A model generated the notes under the pieces. It searched no databases, was not told where the DNA came from, and saw nothing but the letters and a program-made list of their open reading frames with translations. Made by a program: the position numbers and the translations under genes. From Moniliophthora roreri (Eukaryota; Basidiomycota; Agaricomycetes; Agaricales; Marasmiaceae), in the NCBI GenBank assembly GCA_001466705.2, contig LATX02000089.1, forward strand, positions 310,001-374,000: 64,000 bases of DNA, given 5' to 3'. Shown piece after piece: positions 33,636-46,537 of the stretch. How positions within the stretch are numbered: the first letter of the stretch is position 1; every line of letters starts with the position of its first letter.

Positions 33636-35632
33636 CTAGGCGCTTGGAAGTAAGTGTGAGGCCCTAACAGCAATCTTGCACGGGAATGGTTCCAAGTGAC
33701 TAGTCGGAAGTCAGCGATGTATTATTGGTTAGAATGAGAAAGTAACGAACGAGGTTACACCACTTGAGAACTCTGCTGGAGGATTGATGGGCTTTCCATA
33801 TTGATCTTGATGCATCTCGAGGTTGAACACGGCCAAAACGTTTGCAATACTTAGGAAGAGGGATCGCTGAGCGAGGTATGCACCTGAGCATAATATATAT
33901 CAATATCTCGGAAAGCAGCGGATGGTACGAATTTGCGTTATTCACCTGGGCAGACACGACGACCAAAACCGAAAACGAACTTGAAGGGATCAGTCTGAGG
34001 TTTCTCTCCCAAATGGCGATCAGGATCAAAGGCGTCCGGATTGGGATAGAGTTCTGGGTCGTGGACTATGGCCCTGTTCAAATACGATATGACTTTAGGA
34101 ATGGAACCAAAGAGGAGTTATTAGCGTACCAGATGTTAGCAAAGACAGTGCTTCCTTCGGGAATGAGATAACTCTTTCCGCCTGCAGCCTCGTAGATGTC
34201 ATCCTGCATCACCCTGTGTGGTAAGCCTGTAGCATGGACCATAAGTGAATGCAGACTGGAGTGGCTTGATTATACAGACCCAGAGGCGCAACAGGAGACC
34301 AACGAATAATCTCTTTGATAATAGCAGTAACATAAGGCATTTTTGGCTCGTCATCAGGTATTGGTAGACGGCCACCACCAGTAACGGAGTCTACCTCAGC
34401 CTGAGCGCGTCGCTGGATCTCGGGGTGTGTCTCCATAAGATAGAAGAAAGAGATTAGAGCAGCGACGGTCTGGAGCGGGTGTGAGTACCTCAACAAAGCA
34501 ATCACAGTGGGTACACGTACCGTATCAGCCCCACCAATATACAGTGCTGCACTGACAAACTTTAGAATGTCCTGGTCCTCCTCGCTAGGAACCGATTGGT
34601 TCTCAGGTCGTAAGAAACGAGAAACGAAGGAGTCAACGTAGTTGCCAGATTCCTGCCTCGTGTCAGCTACCTGACGTCAGAAATAGTAGAACAACTGACG
34701 ATTGATTTCTTTGCCCAGTCAAACGGCACATGCTCCAACTCGTGATCCTTGATGAGTTTTGCTGCTTGCCAATGGCGGAAGAACGGAACCCATGATGGCA
34801 CGTAGCGTACTTGAATGGAAAGTCGGTAGGTGTTAAAAGATCAGGCAGGAATCAAGTACTAACGAATGGGGAAGAATTCGATCATGTATGGGGTCGCTAG
34901 CGTCTTCTCTGTGACTTGGAAACCAGTTTCGACTAGCTTTACAAAAAAGTCGTCGTCTGTGGTGACCTCATATCCGTAAGCTATCTTCATGATGACAGCT
35001 CCAGCATTCCTGTAGTGCGGTATTTAGCCTACGTTACTTTTCGGATGGAAATCCTCACACACCTTCGAATGTGCGACCGAAATTTTTCGGGCGTTCTCAC
35101 AAGATTGAGCAGCAGGGTGTTGACCTCCTGTATTTGAAGAGGTTGGTAGTCCTGGACAGCTCGGGGACTGAGGCCCGAGTGCATCATCCTCCTGTAAGCC
35201 TTGAAGCGAGGATGTTCATAACGAGTCCTAAAGACAACCTTGTCGTGTTGAATTAGACCATCCAAAAGATGTGATGGTGGTCTATCGGAATAGATGCTTG
35301 AACGAGTCTCCAGAAGATCAAGAGCAACCTTGCTGCTGTGCAGAATCACGAAATTCTGGTTGATCATCTTGAGACGAATGATTGAACCTGAAAGTGCTAC
35401 GTTAATGACAACCTACTAAGAAATGCTAGATATCGAAAATACCATATTCTTTGGCCCACGAAGCGAATTTCAGCCAAGGATGACGTGCCGGGTACTGAAG
35501 GACATTGCCTAAGAACGGCCTTCCAGAAGGGCCTGGGGGAAGCGGAAGGCTGGAACGACGGCGATTAGTATACAGTATTGTGGCGAGCAATACTGCTATG
35601 ACCGCAACGTAGTAATCAAAGAGTTGAGCCAT
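33636..35632 (-). CDS. Cytochrome P450 monooxygenase
   Basis: ATG at 35632 starts [20 protein letters not shown], a membrane anchor, followed by [19 protein letters not shown]. The first intron (35442-35388) joins KEYG to [12 protein letters not shown]. Downstream are [16 protein letters not shown] (I-helix), [13 protein letters not shown] (ExxR in the K-helix), [16 protein letters not shown] (heme loop with the axial Cys) and a final short exon (33699-33636) reading [13 protein letters not shown]. The last intron (33750-33700) is needed for this normal P450 ending; ignoring it gives an early stop. Membrane-bound oxidation of a lipophilic substrate is expected, but the substrate is unknown. 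It lies next to transporter genes. No break was noticed. Confidence 0.85.
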
Positions 35633-37378
35633 GAGCGAGAAGACGGGTGTAGGTTTTGCCTGGTCGATGACGCTCACATCTCAACTTATATGATTCTGGG
35701 TCAGCACATGAACTCAACAAGCAAGTAAACTCGTTCACACGAAGTCGGAAGATAGAGCGGCTTACCGTCGTACTACGCGACTTGGACTTCAAATTGTGCC
35801 TCTTCGGCATGTGCGTGGAGCGCCGGCTCATCGGAAATCACTAGACAGACCCGAAGCATCGAATCGGAATGTCGCGAAAGGACGGTGGTACCAACCGTGA
35901 TAAAAATCTCGGGACATTTGATTTGTTATGCTGCGCTCGAGAGTCGAGTCAGCAAGCATTTTGGATTATGGAGCTGTATCGTCCCTGCCTTATGTAACAG
36001 CCAGGTAACAGCAGCTCTCCGAAAGCTTGAGATGATGAGTAAGGGTAATCGCTAAATTTGAAGCACGGGCCAGGTTTGGTTGTCAAAGCTCTGTGTTGGT
36101 TCGCAGTATGGCAGCGTACCTATTTACCCCTTTGGAGCTCCCCGAAGCCAGGGTCCCTGCATAGACCGATGATAGTGGAGCATGTGAGAACTTCGACTTC
36201 ATCGCGGATAAATCACGGACGGCCTGTGGGCTACTTGAGTGGTGTCAAGTACTATGATTGAGCTTGATGCATCTTGATAGCTATGAATTACTATTCGTCA
36301 GAATATTGCATCTTGGGAATAAAAGATTTGCAACGGCGAGTGTAGGTGATTGTGGATGCACAATTACGACACGTTACGTAATGGTCACGAGGTGAAAATT
36401 TTCTGTACTCACACGTTGAATGCCTCAACGTTTTCGTGTGATTCAGTCCCTGCAAATTGCGCTGCAACCAAGGCCTTCGTAATTTCAACGTGAGTTGTGG
36501 TGAGCTCTTTTAAGGATATTTTACTCACATGCTCTAAGCGCCAATCGACAGACCGCAGAATCCGGCTACGAAAAGCTGCATGGTCCTCTCACGGATGCAG
36601 GACGCGGCGATCTTTTGATTGGCTCACCGACAGAGGATGTCCTACACGCCAGAGTGGCGCAGCTCACACTCTGCAGTAGATGGATTCAACTCAGCGTTAT
36701 ATATGGTTTAGCTCGCCCCGAGGAATGAAATCATTTTGGTTCGTGGGTCCGCGACTGAACGTGTTGCCAGGGAAATTGAGGGAAAAAGGGTGGAAATTGC
36801 AAAGGTGTGTTGTTACAAGTTACTTACCTTGATTCGGGTTTGTCGTTGACACGGTCCTGAAAAGGGTTGCTGCATTGTATGGTCTGCAATGAAGAGGGCA
36901 CGCATATGCCGCCCACCTGTCAGTAGCACAAAATATTATTCTCTTGGGTTCCCCCGGACCCTTGGGATGTAATGATGGTATATATCCTGAGCTCGGACCG
37001 ATTGAGTTCTGATTCCTTTTTTTAGGGTGGCATAATGTGAATCAAAGAAGCACGCCGATCTACATTACCATTATCGGACTTTCTGCCAAAAACAGCACCC
37101 TTTGCCAGAGAGTTATTTTACCGCCGTCCCTCCTTGCCACAGTCCACAAATTTGTAAGAGACCGATGTATCGAGACGGCTTTCATTAACGCATATGCATG
37201 GACCCACTATTTACCCAGAAATCCCATCAATGAAGCGGAATCGAGTTCAGAGATTCGCCTGGTCTCAGCTTGCACTTATTGAGAGTCGTGTAGGGGGTTG
37301 ACGTTTCAACTCAGTCATAGCCACCGTGTGGTTTTCCCTCGTTATCGCCGGAATAACCCAGGGCGGAACATTCTAGGA
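35633..37378. other. Intergenic stretch between divergent P450 and ABC genes
   Basis: About 1.8 kb with only short unconvincing frames. It must contain the promoters of the minus-strand P450 and the plus-strand ABC gene. No tRNA, repeat or mobile element was recognised. Confidence 0.4.
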
Positions 37379-37386
37379 GTATAAAA
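37379..37386 (+). promoter_or_regulatory. Candidate TATA box of ABC gene 1
   Basis: GTATAAAAC lies about 70 bp upstream of the ATG at 37454. Confidence 0.4.
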
Positions 37387-37453
37387 CCCCACGTTTCGAC
37401 CCAGGCATTTTTCGTACTCAATACCACCCTGAACCCAACCACGACGCAACATC

Positions 37454-40143
37454 ATGGGTCAACCAACGACTTCCAGAACTGTACCAGTCAAGGCTCACTC
37501 CGACGAGGTTGAAGCGCACCAACTGGGTGTTTATCGCGTTCTACTTGAGAAGCGACCGTCTTTCAGAGAGATGCTCAGCAGAAAGCAGATTTCTGAGATG
37601 AAGAAAGCCTGGCTAAAGTCAAGCAACTCGGCCCGACGATTAATCCGTGAAGTTGTGTCTCTCGATCCCATACTCTTCAGCCTCCTTATTGCGGTCAAGA
37701 CCTGGGAAAATACCCAGAATCTTTTCTTCCTGACGCTGGAAACTCGTATCCTCCAAGTGGTATGTGACCTTTTCCAGTAACACCAAGAGTCGAACGCTCA
37801 CCAACTTTCAGATTGAGACCGGTCTCACCAACGGTTCCATTGACGCAAGGGCCTTCGTTCATTCATTGATGCTGCGGATGTTCTGTATGGCAGCATCTTC
37901 GATGCTGACGCACTGGTGGTACGTGACTTGAACTGCTATCTATCCTACGTGTCTGTTGATATCAGCTTCGCAGTCGCCACATCAGACCTTGTCTACAAGC
38001 CGCTGTCAAACACCACTATGACGATGTCCTTATGAATGGTGCGCCTTTTCCCTTTCCTGCCACTTCGTCTATAACCTGGAATGTTTTGCAGCGAGGTTGA
38101 ACATGGATTTAGCAATGCTGCAAGGTATGTTTGACGTCGTTTCGTCGACGGAGCCAGTTACTCATCGTCACATAGACAATATGAGCCATGAACATATCTC
38201 ATCTGACACTCCGTGGTCGGCCTTCGAGGCTCTGTTGGAGTCATTCGCCTGGATCGTATCGCTTATTGGTCAAATTGGATTCATCTTCAACATCGCTCGT
38301 TCAGGAAATCACGGGATGATCTTCGCATTGCTCTGCATCGTGAGGCCGATCATGACCCTCTTTTTTCAGAACAACATTTGGACTCGTCGTACGTGCTGAT
38401 TCTACTGTCAAACTTTCATAAGCTAATAAGGTTGTGTTCAGCCAGGGTTGTGGAGGCTACTGACCAGAACTATCTCCGCATGCGAGCCCTCCAGGGTCTT
38501 ACTGAGAAGAAGTATAGACACGATATCATTAGTGGGGATATAGTTCAATACATCTTGAACGGTATGTGGTACCATGACCACTCAAGCGAATGCTGACATG
38601 TAATTTCAGAGTTCCGCAGGGCACGCGTTGCTTTGGGCAATACCTCCGTAGATGAGCCTGAGAATCAATATCGAGCCTACAGATCTTCGTTTAAAATAGA
38701 TGCTTTGACAGAGGTCTCCGGCGATTTCCCTATCGTGAGTGACGGACATATCACTGTTTAAGGTCAAAGCTAATGACAGCACAGATGTACTTTGCGACAC
38801 TAGCTTTGTTGCGGCCATCGCAAGTGAGTCTGTCGACAATAGCAAGTCTTCAGCAATCTACCACGTTGCTTCGATGGTGCCTCTTTTATATTTATTGGGA
38901 AATGGATCAATTGCGTCGTCACCTTAGCCATATGCAGCAATTGTATGATGTGCAGAGCATGGCACGAGTTATCCAGGATGGGGATCTTGCTTACCCGAAC
39001 GAGAAGGAATCGCTGGAAGGCATGTCATTTGAGCTACGGTATGACCATTGGATGCTCCCTCCGTATAATTATTCGCTAATGCATAACGTTCCAGGAACGT
39101 TTCTTTCTCATACCCCGGATCTGACAAAAAGGCTCTGGACAATGTTTCTTTCCGAATCAATCCCGGACAACTTGTTGTAGTCGTTGGTGCTAACGGGAGC
39201 GGTGAGTCATGCCTTTGATTTAACTGGATTGGCGAACGGAACTAACGACGTCTGTTACGTAGGTAAATCTACGTTCGTGAATGTCCTCACCAGGTTGTAC
39301 GACTGCTCCTCAGGCCAGATTCTCGTGGATGGAGAGGATATAAAACGATTCAAGATCACCGATTTCAGACACGCCACTGCTACGTTGACCCAGGAACACC
39401 ATCTATTCCCTCTCTCAATCGCAGAGAACATCGGTTTGGGTTACCCAGAGGCGGTCAAGAATAGGAGGATGATCATGCAGGCAGCCCGGCAAGGAGGTGC
39501 TGAGGGAATCATTCAGAAGCTGGATCAAGGACTTGATACTGTTCTTGACCCTGTGACTGTTCAGTATACTGCTCTGGTCGACGAGAACGGAAACAGTGCG
39601 CTATCGGCGGAAGGCAAAAAATTGAAGAAGTCGCATCAGGTTTCTGGCGGAGAAAAGCAGCGTCTGGTGGCGTAAGTGCAACATTTAGGGTGCTTTGCTA
39701 TCGAATTAACTGACAGGGATTCGCAGAGCTCGCACATTTATGCGATTCAATTCGAACAAGATTAAATTTGTTGCAGTCGATGAAGTGAGTATCGATTCCT
39801 TAAGCTGTGGGAGATCACTGATGTTATCATTATCCAGCCTAGCTCTGCCCTTGACCCTGAAGGCGAATTGGAGTTATTCAACAACCTCCGTGCAGCAAGG
39901 ATCGGCAAGACGATGTTATTTGTCACGCATAGATTTGGGCCCCTGACGAAGTACGCGGATCAGATACTGTAAGTCGTGGAAGCAGGCTGCATAACCAATG
40001 TCTCCTGATTGTTCGGCAGGTGCATGAAAGACGGCAAGGTGGTCGAGTCTGGACACCACCTAGAGCTGATGAACAAGAAAGGAGAATACTTCAAGATGTA
40101 TAACATCCAGGCAAGGGCCTTTGACTCTGGAGAAAAGCTGTAA
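37454..40143 (+). CDS. ABC half-transporter 1 (one membrane domain plus one nucleotide-binding domain)
   Basis: Many short introns. I read exons 37454-37759, 37812-37918, 37974-38038, 38092-38124, 38176-38388 and 38442-38561, then further exons to TAA at 40141-40143. The N-terminal half is helical, with membrane segments such as FAWIVSLIGQIGFIFNIA and MIFALLCIVRPIMTLFF. The NBD has VVVGANGSG|KSTFVNVLTRLYD (Walker A, split by an intron), HQVSGGEKQRLVA (signature), KIKFVAVDE followed by SALDPEGELE (Walker B and D-loop) and FVTHRFG (H-loop). All key residues are present. It should work as a dimer. Substrate unknown. A paralogue lies in inverted orientation beyond the MFS gene. Confidence 0.8.
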
Positions 40144-40305
40144 CGAACGTAAACGCGATGGGGTTGAATTATCGTCTTTCTTATTCTTTCACTTCTGTTC
40201 AGGTACTGTGATATTCAGGGATTCTCGATGTTATGTACTATTATATCCATCGTGTCTACAATTTAATATCAGGTTTTAATTGGTCTGGATGACGAGACTT
40301 ACAAA

Positions 40306-41974
40306 TCATAGTCTCCATCTTCTCTCCTCGATGGCGAGCCTTTCGTTCCATCTCTGGTACATCACCCTGAGGCCGACAGCCAACAAAGACCCAAACAGCG
40401 CGAAACCCGCGTTTGTAAAGTGGCCTGTAGGATACCCCGGCGATTCATTTGCTTTGTAGATGTATACACCTGCAACAGTCGTAAGCACTAGTCCAGGCAA
40501 AAAGGCTAGAAACGGAACCCACCGATGATCTGGCCAACACCACCGAATGAAACGTTCATAGGCACAGCAAGCGTTGTGGCTGCTGTAGTTTTCAAGTTCG
40601 CCGTCAGCCACGACAGGAGAGGCGGTATACTAGCGAACGAAAAGGATACTGCGACGCATAGCACACCGTAACGTGCTTTGAATTCCCGTGGTTCCAAAGC
40701 ACCTTCCACGACAAAACAAACTCCAGCAATGAATAGCGAGGCAGCGGATCCAATCGAACGGGCCTCGTATCTATCGCTAAGCCATGAAACGAGGACGGTT
40801 ATGACGAATGCGACTGCGTATGGCGGGACAGTGAATAATTGAGCGTCAAGGCCTCTGTAGCCTAATCCGGAGACGATGGTAGGCGTAAAGAGGGAGATAC
40901 TAGAAAAGGGGACTGATATGCACACGTATCTGTTTATATGAATGATTTTAGCTTGTGAAGAGTGATGAGAAAATACATACTTACACCATATAATGAACGT
41001 AAAGTCTCCAATCCGTTAATGTCTCTTTTGCTTGTTGCCATGTCACCTTATCATGTCCGAGGGAAGCAACACCTTTCAACCTGCCCACTGCCACTTCCTT
41101 TTCCTCTGGGTTAAGCCAGTGAGCGGTTTCGGGATAGTCCGGAAAAAGAAAGAATACGAGGAACGCGCATGCACATGAAGGTGCGCCCTCAATGAGGAAC
41201 AGCCATCGCCAGGCTTGCAAACCATGTACACCGTTCATTTTCCCTACGCCAAAGGCTATGGCACCCCCGAAAGCCCCCGCAAGCGTTGCGCATGCCAATA
41301 TAAGCGCTACACGAACAGCGCGTTCATTGGGTTTGTACCTTGTGTCGATAAGCTCTCATTACACACTGCAATTAAAGTGAAACGGACACCTTACCAGAAA
41401 GTCAGGAAGTACACCAATCCTGGGAACAGGCCCGCCTCAAACATGCCCAGTAGAAACCTGATCGCCGTTAATTGTGCAAAAGTATGCACGGTACCGAGAC
41501 AGAGGGTCATGGCACCCCAGCCTAGCATCAAAAGTGCGATCCACCGGCTCGGCCGAAACTTTTTGAGCATGTAATTTGAGGGAGTTTCAAAGATGACGTA
41601 GGCGACGAGGAAAACCATGAGTGCCGTATTAAAGTCTGCATTGGAGGTACGAGTTGTTTGCTGAAGCGAGTCGCCAGTGTCGCTATTGAGAACTTTTGCG
41701 TTGCCCTGTGGGTACACGATACATCAGAGTTCTCTCATTGTAGTTCCAATGTGAAGAACGGACGATATTTGAACGATCCAGGAAGCAAAGCAGGTATATA
41801 ATCATTGATGAGGGTACTATCCGTCTATCCAGCCGGCGAACGAGTCTGTCGAGATTGTTAATGCTTTTAGGCAGTAGACCAGTCGTTTACGCACCTTTTC
41901 TCAGCCTCTGGATCGATCTCTTCTATCGAATATGAAGCTGACTCTTTCTCTCCAGGTATTTTCTCCAAATCCAT
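40306..41974 (-). CDS. MFS permease, Dal5/anion:cation symporter type
   Basis: The start MDLEKIPGEKESASYSIEEI (ATG at 41974) leads over an intron into LVRRLDRRIVPSSMIIYLLC and FLDRSN. Then GNAKVLNSDTGDSLQ, TALMVFLVAYVIFETPSNYM, RFLLGMFEAGLFPGLVYFL, WRWLFLIEGAPSCACAFLVF, DWRLYVHYMV and IPPLLSWLTANLKTTAATTL follow, ending RWNERLAIEERRWRL with TGA at 40306-40308. The LDRSNIGNAK-type start and the FEAGLFPG loop are typical of fungal allantoate/nicotinate-type permeases (Dal5, Tna1 group). Several short introns separate the transmembrane blocks. Located in the plasma membrane by family. Its 3' end faces that of ABC gene 1, about 160 bp away. Confidence 0.82.
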
Positions 41975-42641
41975 GATCTAAGATGAGATGAAGAGGTCAG
42001 CGAGGTCGAAAATGCTATTCTCACGAGAAACTCACCGTCTGAATTCCAGAAGACGAAAAGCGGGAAGACAATTCTGATCTTGTCTTGAGACTTTTTATAT
42101 TCTTCAGTTTGAAGACCCGAGACCGGAAATGTATTCAATTCATGATGATGATGAACCTGAAAAATCACGCTGGATGGTGAATGGGGAATATCCGGCTGGC
42201 AGCTGACATGGTCGATTACTGAAGGGCAGCTTGAATGATTGTTGAGTACGTTGAGTGACGAAGATAAGAGAAGCTAGGTGCAAGAAATCGCCGACATTGG
42301 GGGCATAGTGGAAAATGATGTCAGGCTAGTCGTTGTCCGTGATGGAAGTGCAAGGTCAAAGCCGTCAAATTCAAGCCCCGGAGTAACCTTGAAAGATATA
42401 CGCAGCAATACAATCCATTGTCTCTAGCGACTACTTGACATGTCTTGGAGTATGAATAGCTAATTAACCTCCAAGACAGTATCTATTCATGTATATAAGT
42501 TGCTTTGGCGAACACATGCTCTAGGAATCGAGTTGATGTTCCAGCGGCCGCGTCGAACTTGCACCAGAGTAACCCGCCGGCGTCGCTACGTAGAGCACCC
42601 TTTCGCTAATAGCAAAAGGGCCAACAAGGCCCATGACAATC
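41975..42641. other. Intergenic stretch between MFS start and ABC gene 2 end
   Basis: About 670 bp presumably holding the MFS promoter and the ABC2 3' untranslated region. A short ATG/ATC-type trinucleotide run is at about 42139-42152. Nothing else recognised. Confidence 0.4.
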
Positions 42642-45346
42642 CTATTGAGTATGTGCTGCCTCGGCCTTAGACGTGACCGGATCCTCGAAGGCCTGTGCCT
42701 GAATATTGAACATCTTGCAGTACTCCCCCTTCAACGCCATCAATTGAGCATGATTTCCGCATTCCACTATCCTCCCATCCTTCATGCAACTGTACCTCAC
42801 CGTGAGCACGTAATGCAAAGTCAACAGAATAGGACGTACATGATTCTATCAGCGTGTTTCGTGAGAGGCCCAAATCTGTGTGTGATGAACAGCATCGTTT
42901 TTCCTCGTCGGGCTGCTCGAAGATTATTGAATAGTTCCAGTTCACCTTCGGGGTCCAGAGCAGATGTTGGTTCATCAACCGCAAGGAATTTAACCTTTTT
43001 CGAGTTTAAGCGCATGAATGTCCTCGCGCTGGATTGTTATAAGTCAAAGAATCTGCCGGGAGGAAACGCAATAGACTCACGCGATCAGGCGTTGACGTTC
43101 GCCACCTACAGGAGGTCCTTTCGTGAGCATAGTACACGATAATGAGGGTTAGCCTGAACTGACCGGATACATCTGATTTCTTCTCCAGCTTCTTCAATTG
43201 CTCTGCGAGCGGACCTGTGCCTCCCTCATTCACCAATGCGCCATATTGTATCGTTCTAGGTTCCAGAACCGTATCATAGCCAGACGGCAACTTGTGAATA
43301 AGCTTCTCAGCTCCACCTTTCTTCGCAGCTTCAGCAATCATGTCTACGTCAGACACACGTTCTGCATGCCCAAGACCGATGTTCTCCCCGATAGAAAGTG
43401 GATACAGATGATGATCCTGCGTAAGTGTGCCCATGGCTTGTCGAATGTCGGATAGTCGGTAATCTTTGATGTCTTCACCATCAACGAGAACTTCGCCAGA
43501 CGTAGCGTCGTACAGACGGGTGAGGATATTCACAAATGTGGACTTGCCTAGATCATTGTCGTCAATCGCTATCGTCAGCCTAGGAGACTAGAGCTCACCG
43601 CTTCCGTTGGCACCAACGACGACTATCATCTCTCCAGCTTCTATCCGGAGAGAAACATCATCCAGAGCTTTGGTGTCAAGTTTACTTCCGGGATACGAAA
43701 ACGAGACATTCCTATTTGGATAATTCAGTTCGAAGGAAACATTGGGTAGTAAGTCGGCATTACCGTAATTCAAAAACCATGCCCTTTTCATTCTCCTTCT
43801 CGTTCGGGTATGAGAGGTGCCCGTCCTTGATTGTTTTTGTCATGGCTTGAACATCATAGACTTGTTGGACCTGATTAGCGTCTCGCTCAAGAGCGTTGAT
43901 GGTATATTGTAATCCAAAGAAAGCATATTGAAGCAAAGTGGATGATTGTTGTACAGTAGCAATAGACGCGAGACTGATCTGCGATGGGTTCAATACGGCG
44001 ATGAGGGCGTAATATATCTGGTCGTTGTTAGCCAGCACTAAGTATAAACACGCTGGATGACTTACCACTGGGAGATCGCCAGAAGTTTGGGCTATGATAT
44101 AAGATACTGGAGAACGATTCAGGCGGTATTGCGCTTCGGCAGACTCGATAGGTGTATCGCCCAAAGCCTTTCGCGCTTGCCGGTATCCTGTTTCGCCTTG
44201 TGTTTAGTCGGATAAATTCGAGGAACACAAAGAATTGGTACCATTGATAACGTAATTGGTAATATTCCCGCTAACGATATCCCGCCTGTACTTGCTATCC
44301 ACGAGACCCTTCAAGGCATACATACGGAGGAAGGATATATCCACGGCTTCCACGACACGTGCTGTGAACCAATTAGGACCAAATTCCTCGAGAAATGGTG
44401 TGACAAAAACGTACGTATGGAATATATCATATCACGGCCGAACAGTTGGATGACCGGTTTGAAGAGGCACAAAGTTGCAAAAGCGTATCCGTGGTTGCCA
44501 GCGCGAACCGTCATGAAGATGAGCGACAAATGACCAAGGCTGTTCACTACGCTCTGCAAGAGGCGAAGTAAATGGCTGAATACTTCTACCGGGGCTCTAG
44601 ATGATAAATGATCAAAGCTCAGATTTGCTGCGCAAGAAAGTGAGCAAAAGTAGAACCTCAGCAGATTAAGCTACTCGCGCACCTTGTAACATGGGCAAGT
44701 CCATCTGAAGTTTAGCTGAATAGAGGTGTATCAGACGTGCCAACTTGGGTTCAAGAATGGACCAACCAGTCAGAATCATATCGTCGTAGAAGTGGGTTAT
44801 TCGCGAGTGAACCAAGGATTCTGTCGAACGGCTAGACGAAAGACATGAGCACAAATGGTATGATGAAGATCGCAAGATTTCAACACACATCCAGCTTGAC
44901 AACAAAGTGGTGAGAATAACGAAAGTAACACGTGCAACGACAGCCTGGATGATTGCGCCTGTGTCAAAATGGCGCGTAGAGAGCCCGTTCTCAATCTGCA
45001 ACTACATTGAATGATGTTTCAAGTCGACACAGAACACACGTACGGTTCGCAGAATGCGATTCTCCAGACTCGTCAAGATAACATTTTGAACGCCGTGCCA
45101 TCCATACGATACAATCATTATGAGGATAGGGATGGGCGCTAGAGGAAAAATGTCGCAAAGCAGTCTCCAAACGATTCTGACACTTCTGAGCCATTTTTCC
45201 TTGATGGAGACAAGTCGGTCTAGTTTGAAGTCGAAGGTGCTGTGGCTTTGCTTCTCGAGAAATATACGATAGACTCCAACGCGGACTTCTTCGAGCGCGT
45301 TTGAACTGTCGGTCGAGGTGGCCTTGGTTGGTTTGCTATCCATCAT
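42642..45346 (-). CDS. ABC half-transporter 2, inverted paralogue of ABC 1
   Basis: ATG at 45346 (or 45343) begins MMDSKPTKATSTDSSNALEE. The order follows ABC 1: VGVYRIFLEKQS, helical membrane part, YALIAVLNPSQISLASIATV, then VVVGANGSG|KSTFVNILTRLYD (Walker A), DIRQAMGTLTQDHHLYPLSI (Q-loop region), KKSDVSG|GERQRLIA (signature), KVKFLAVDEPTSALDPEGE (Walker B) and FITHRFG. It ends EAAHTQ with TAG at 42642-42644. The signature is cut by an intron and partly carried by a 25-nt exon (43105-43081), whereas ABC 1 has it in one exon. All catalytic residues are present. Substrate unknown. Confidence 0.78.
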
Positions 45347-45384
45347 CAACGACGGGGTTTATAGATGCTCAAAACGAGCACCGA

Positions 45385-45391
45385 TTTTATA
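45385..45391 (-). promoter_or_regulatory. Candidate TATA box of ABC gene 2
   Basis: TATAAAA on the minus strand, about 40 bp upstream of the chosen ATG. Confidence 0.35.
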
Positions 45392-46537
45392 CTCACCTGG
45401 GCGCTAGCGAGTCATCTTATCCCTATATCATCACCAATAGATACCATCCCGCACCCTTCCGCAGCTTGATCCATATCATCCAGGAAATGAGTACATGGTG
45501 GGTGAGAAACACTGAGAGCCCGTGACCAAAATTCTCTGGTAAAGCGCCGGCCGGCGTTTCCGGCAAGCAAGCGATCCTAAATTTTTCTCTCTCTTCATTG
45601 CACTCACGTCAAATTGCAGACCCTCTCGATTTCCTCATGGGTGGTCTGTGCCAAAGCAGTGCATAAAGAAACTTGGATGTCTTAGTGCTCTGATTTCTCA
45701 ACCTTGTTCGCCGTCTCCGTACTGGGCAGCGAACAGAGCCGGCAGTTCACACACCAACTCGCAATGATTTCGCCTGTACCGTATACCCGAATAGATGCGG
45801 TTTACCTCTTCTATGTGTGCAAAGGTGGGTCTCGGAACAAGAAGACATGTCATGAAGAAAATGGGGATCGAGGGCGCCAAAGATTCTAGGTGAGTTCACA
45901 ATTTTTTTTTTTAGCTGTCCTCGTGATATTTTGACGACTTCTATCATGTCATAGCACTGCCGACAATATTCTGCTATTTCCGACCTCATCGCTCAACTCA
46001 GGTCTCAAGCTGAAACCATATGTTCTCAACATTTTCGATCTGACAGTCCGAGGGATGCCACAAAACCACATGAACCATACCTCTAGACCTTTGTATTCAA
46101 GTTGTTCGGGTACCACGGAGTTTGATGTAACGACGAGATGACCGAGGAAACACATTGGTGAAGGGCGTTCCACTTTATCAGTTACTCAGCGTCTAATTCT
46201 TTGGCCAGAGACGCGCCCAAAGGAAATTCAACAGCATTTAGACCATTCAAAGTGTCCAATTTCGACCTATTCAAAGTTATTCATGCAGTACATTGTGATA
46301 TCGGGCTCTTCTCAACAATGTTCAGATGGCTCCCAATAACTTAGGCTGTGTCGACGAGCGGCTACTTTGGCTCCTCGTGGGATCTGTAATATCAATGTCA
46401 AGCAGGGTTTGATGCTGGATCCAGTGCCTTTGTAGTCCAATCAAGCAAGTATCGTTTCCCATAGATAGGATAAAAGCGTCGGTGGGGGCGGGCGCTCAGT
46501 CTTCGTTCTTTCTCTCCGTGCCCTCTGCGTCTCTATA
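45392..46537. other. Intergenic stretch
   Basis: Overlapping minus-strand frames at 45698-46173 (for example MRSEIAEYCRQCYDMIEVVK) do not join into a convincing gene. I see no repeat or RNA gene. It contains the promoter regions of the two diverging genes. Confidence 0.35.

Noticed and set aside
33729..33750. P450 stop at 33729
   Set aside because: It lies inside a 51-nt GT-AG intron; splicing it gives the normal P450 ending at 33636.
35633..35677. Longer P450 start at 35677
   Set aside because: The extra codons begin with GTG, which resembles a splice donor; ATG at 35632 gives a normal membrane-anchor start.
45698..46173. Gene on the minus strand between ABC 2 and the small gene
   Set aside because: Three overlapping frames could not be joined by plausible introns and show no recognisable content.
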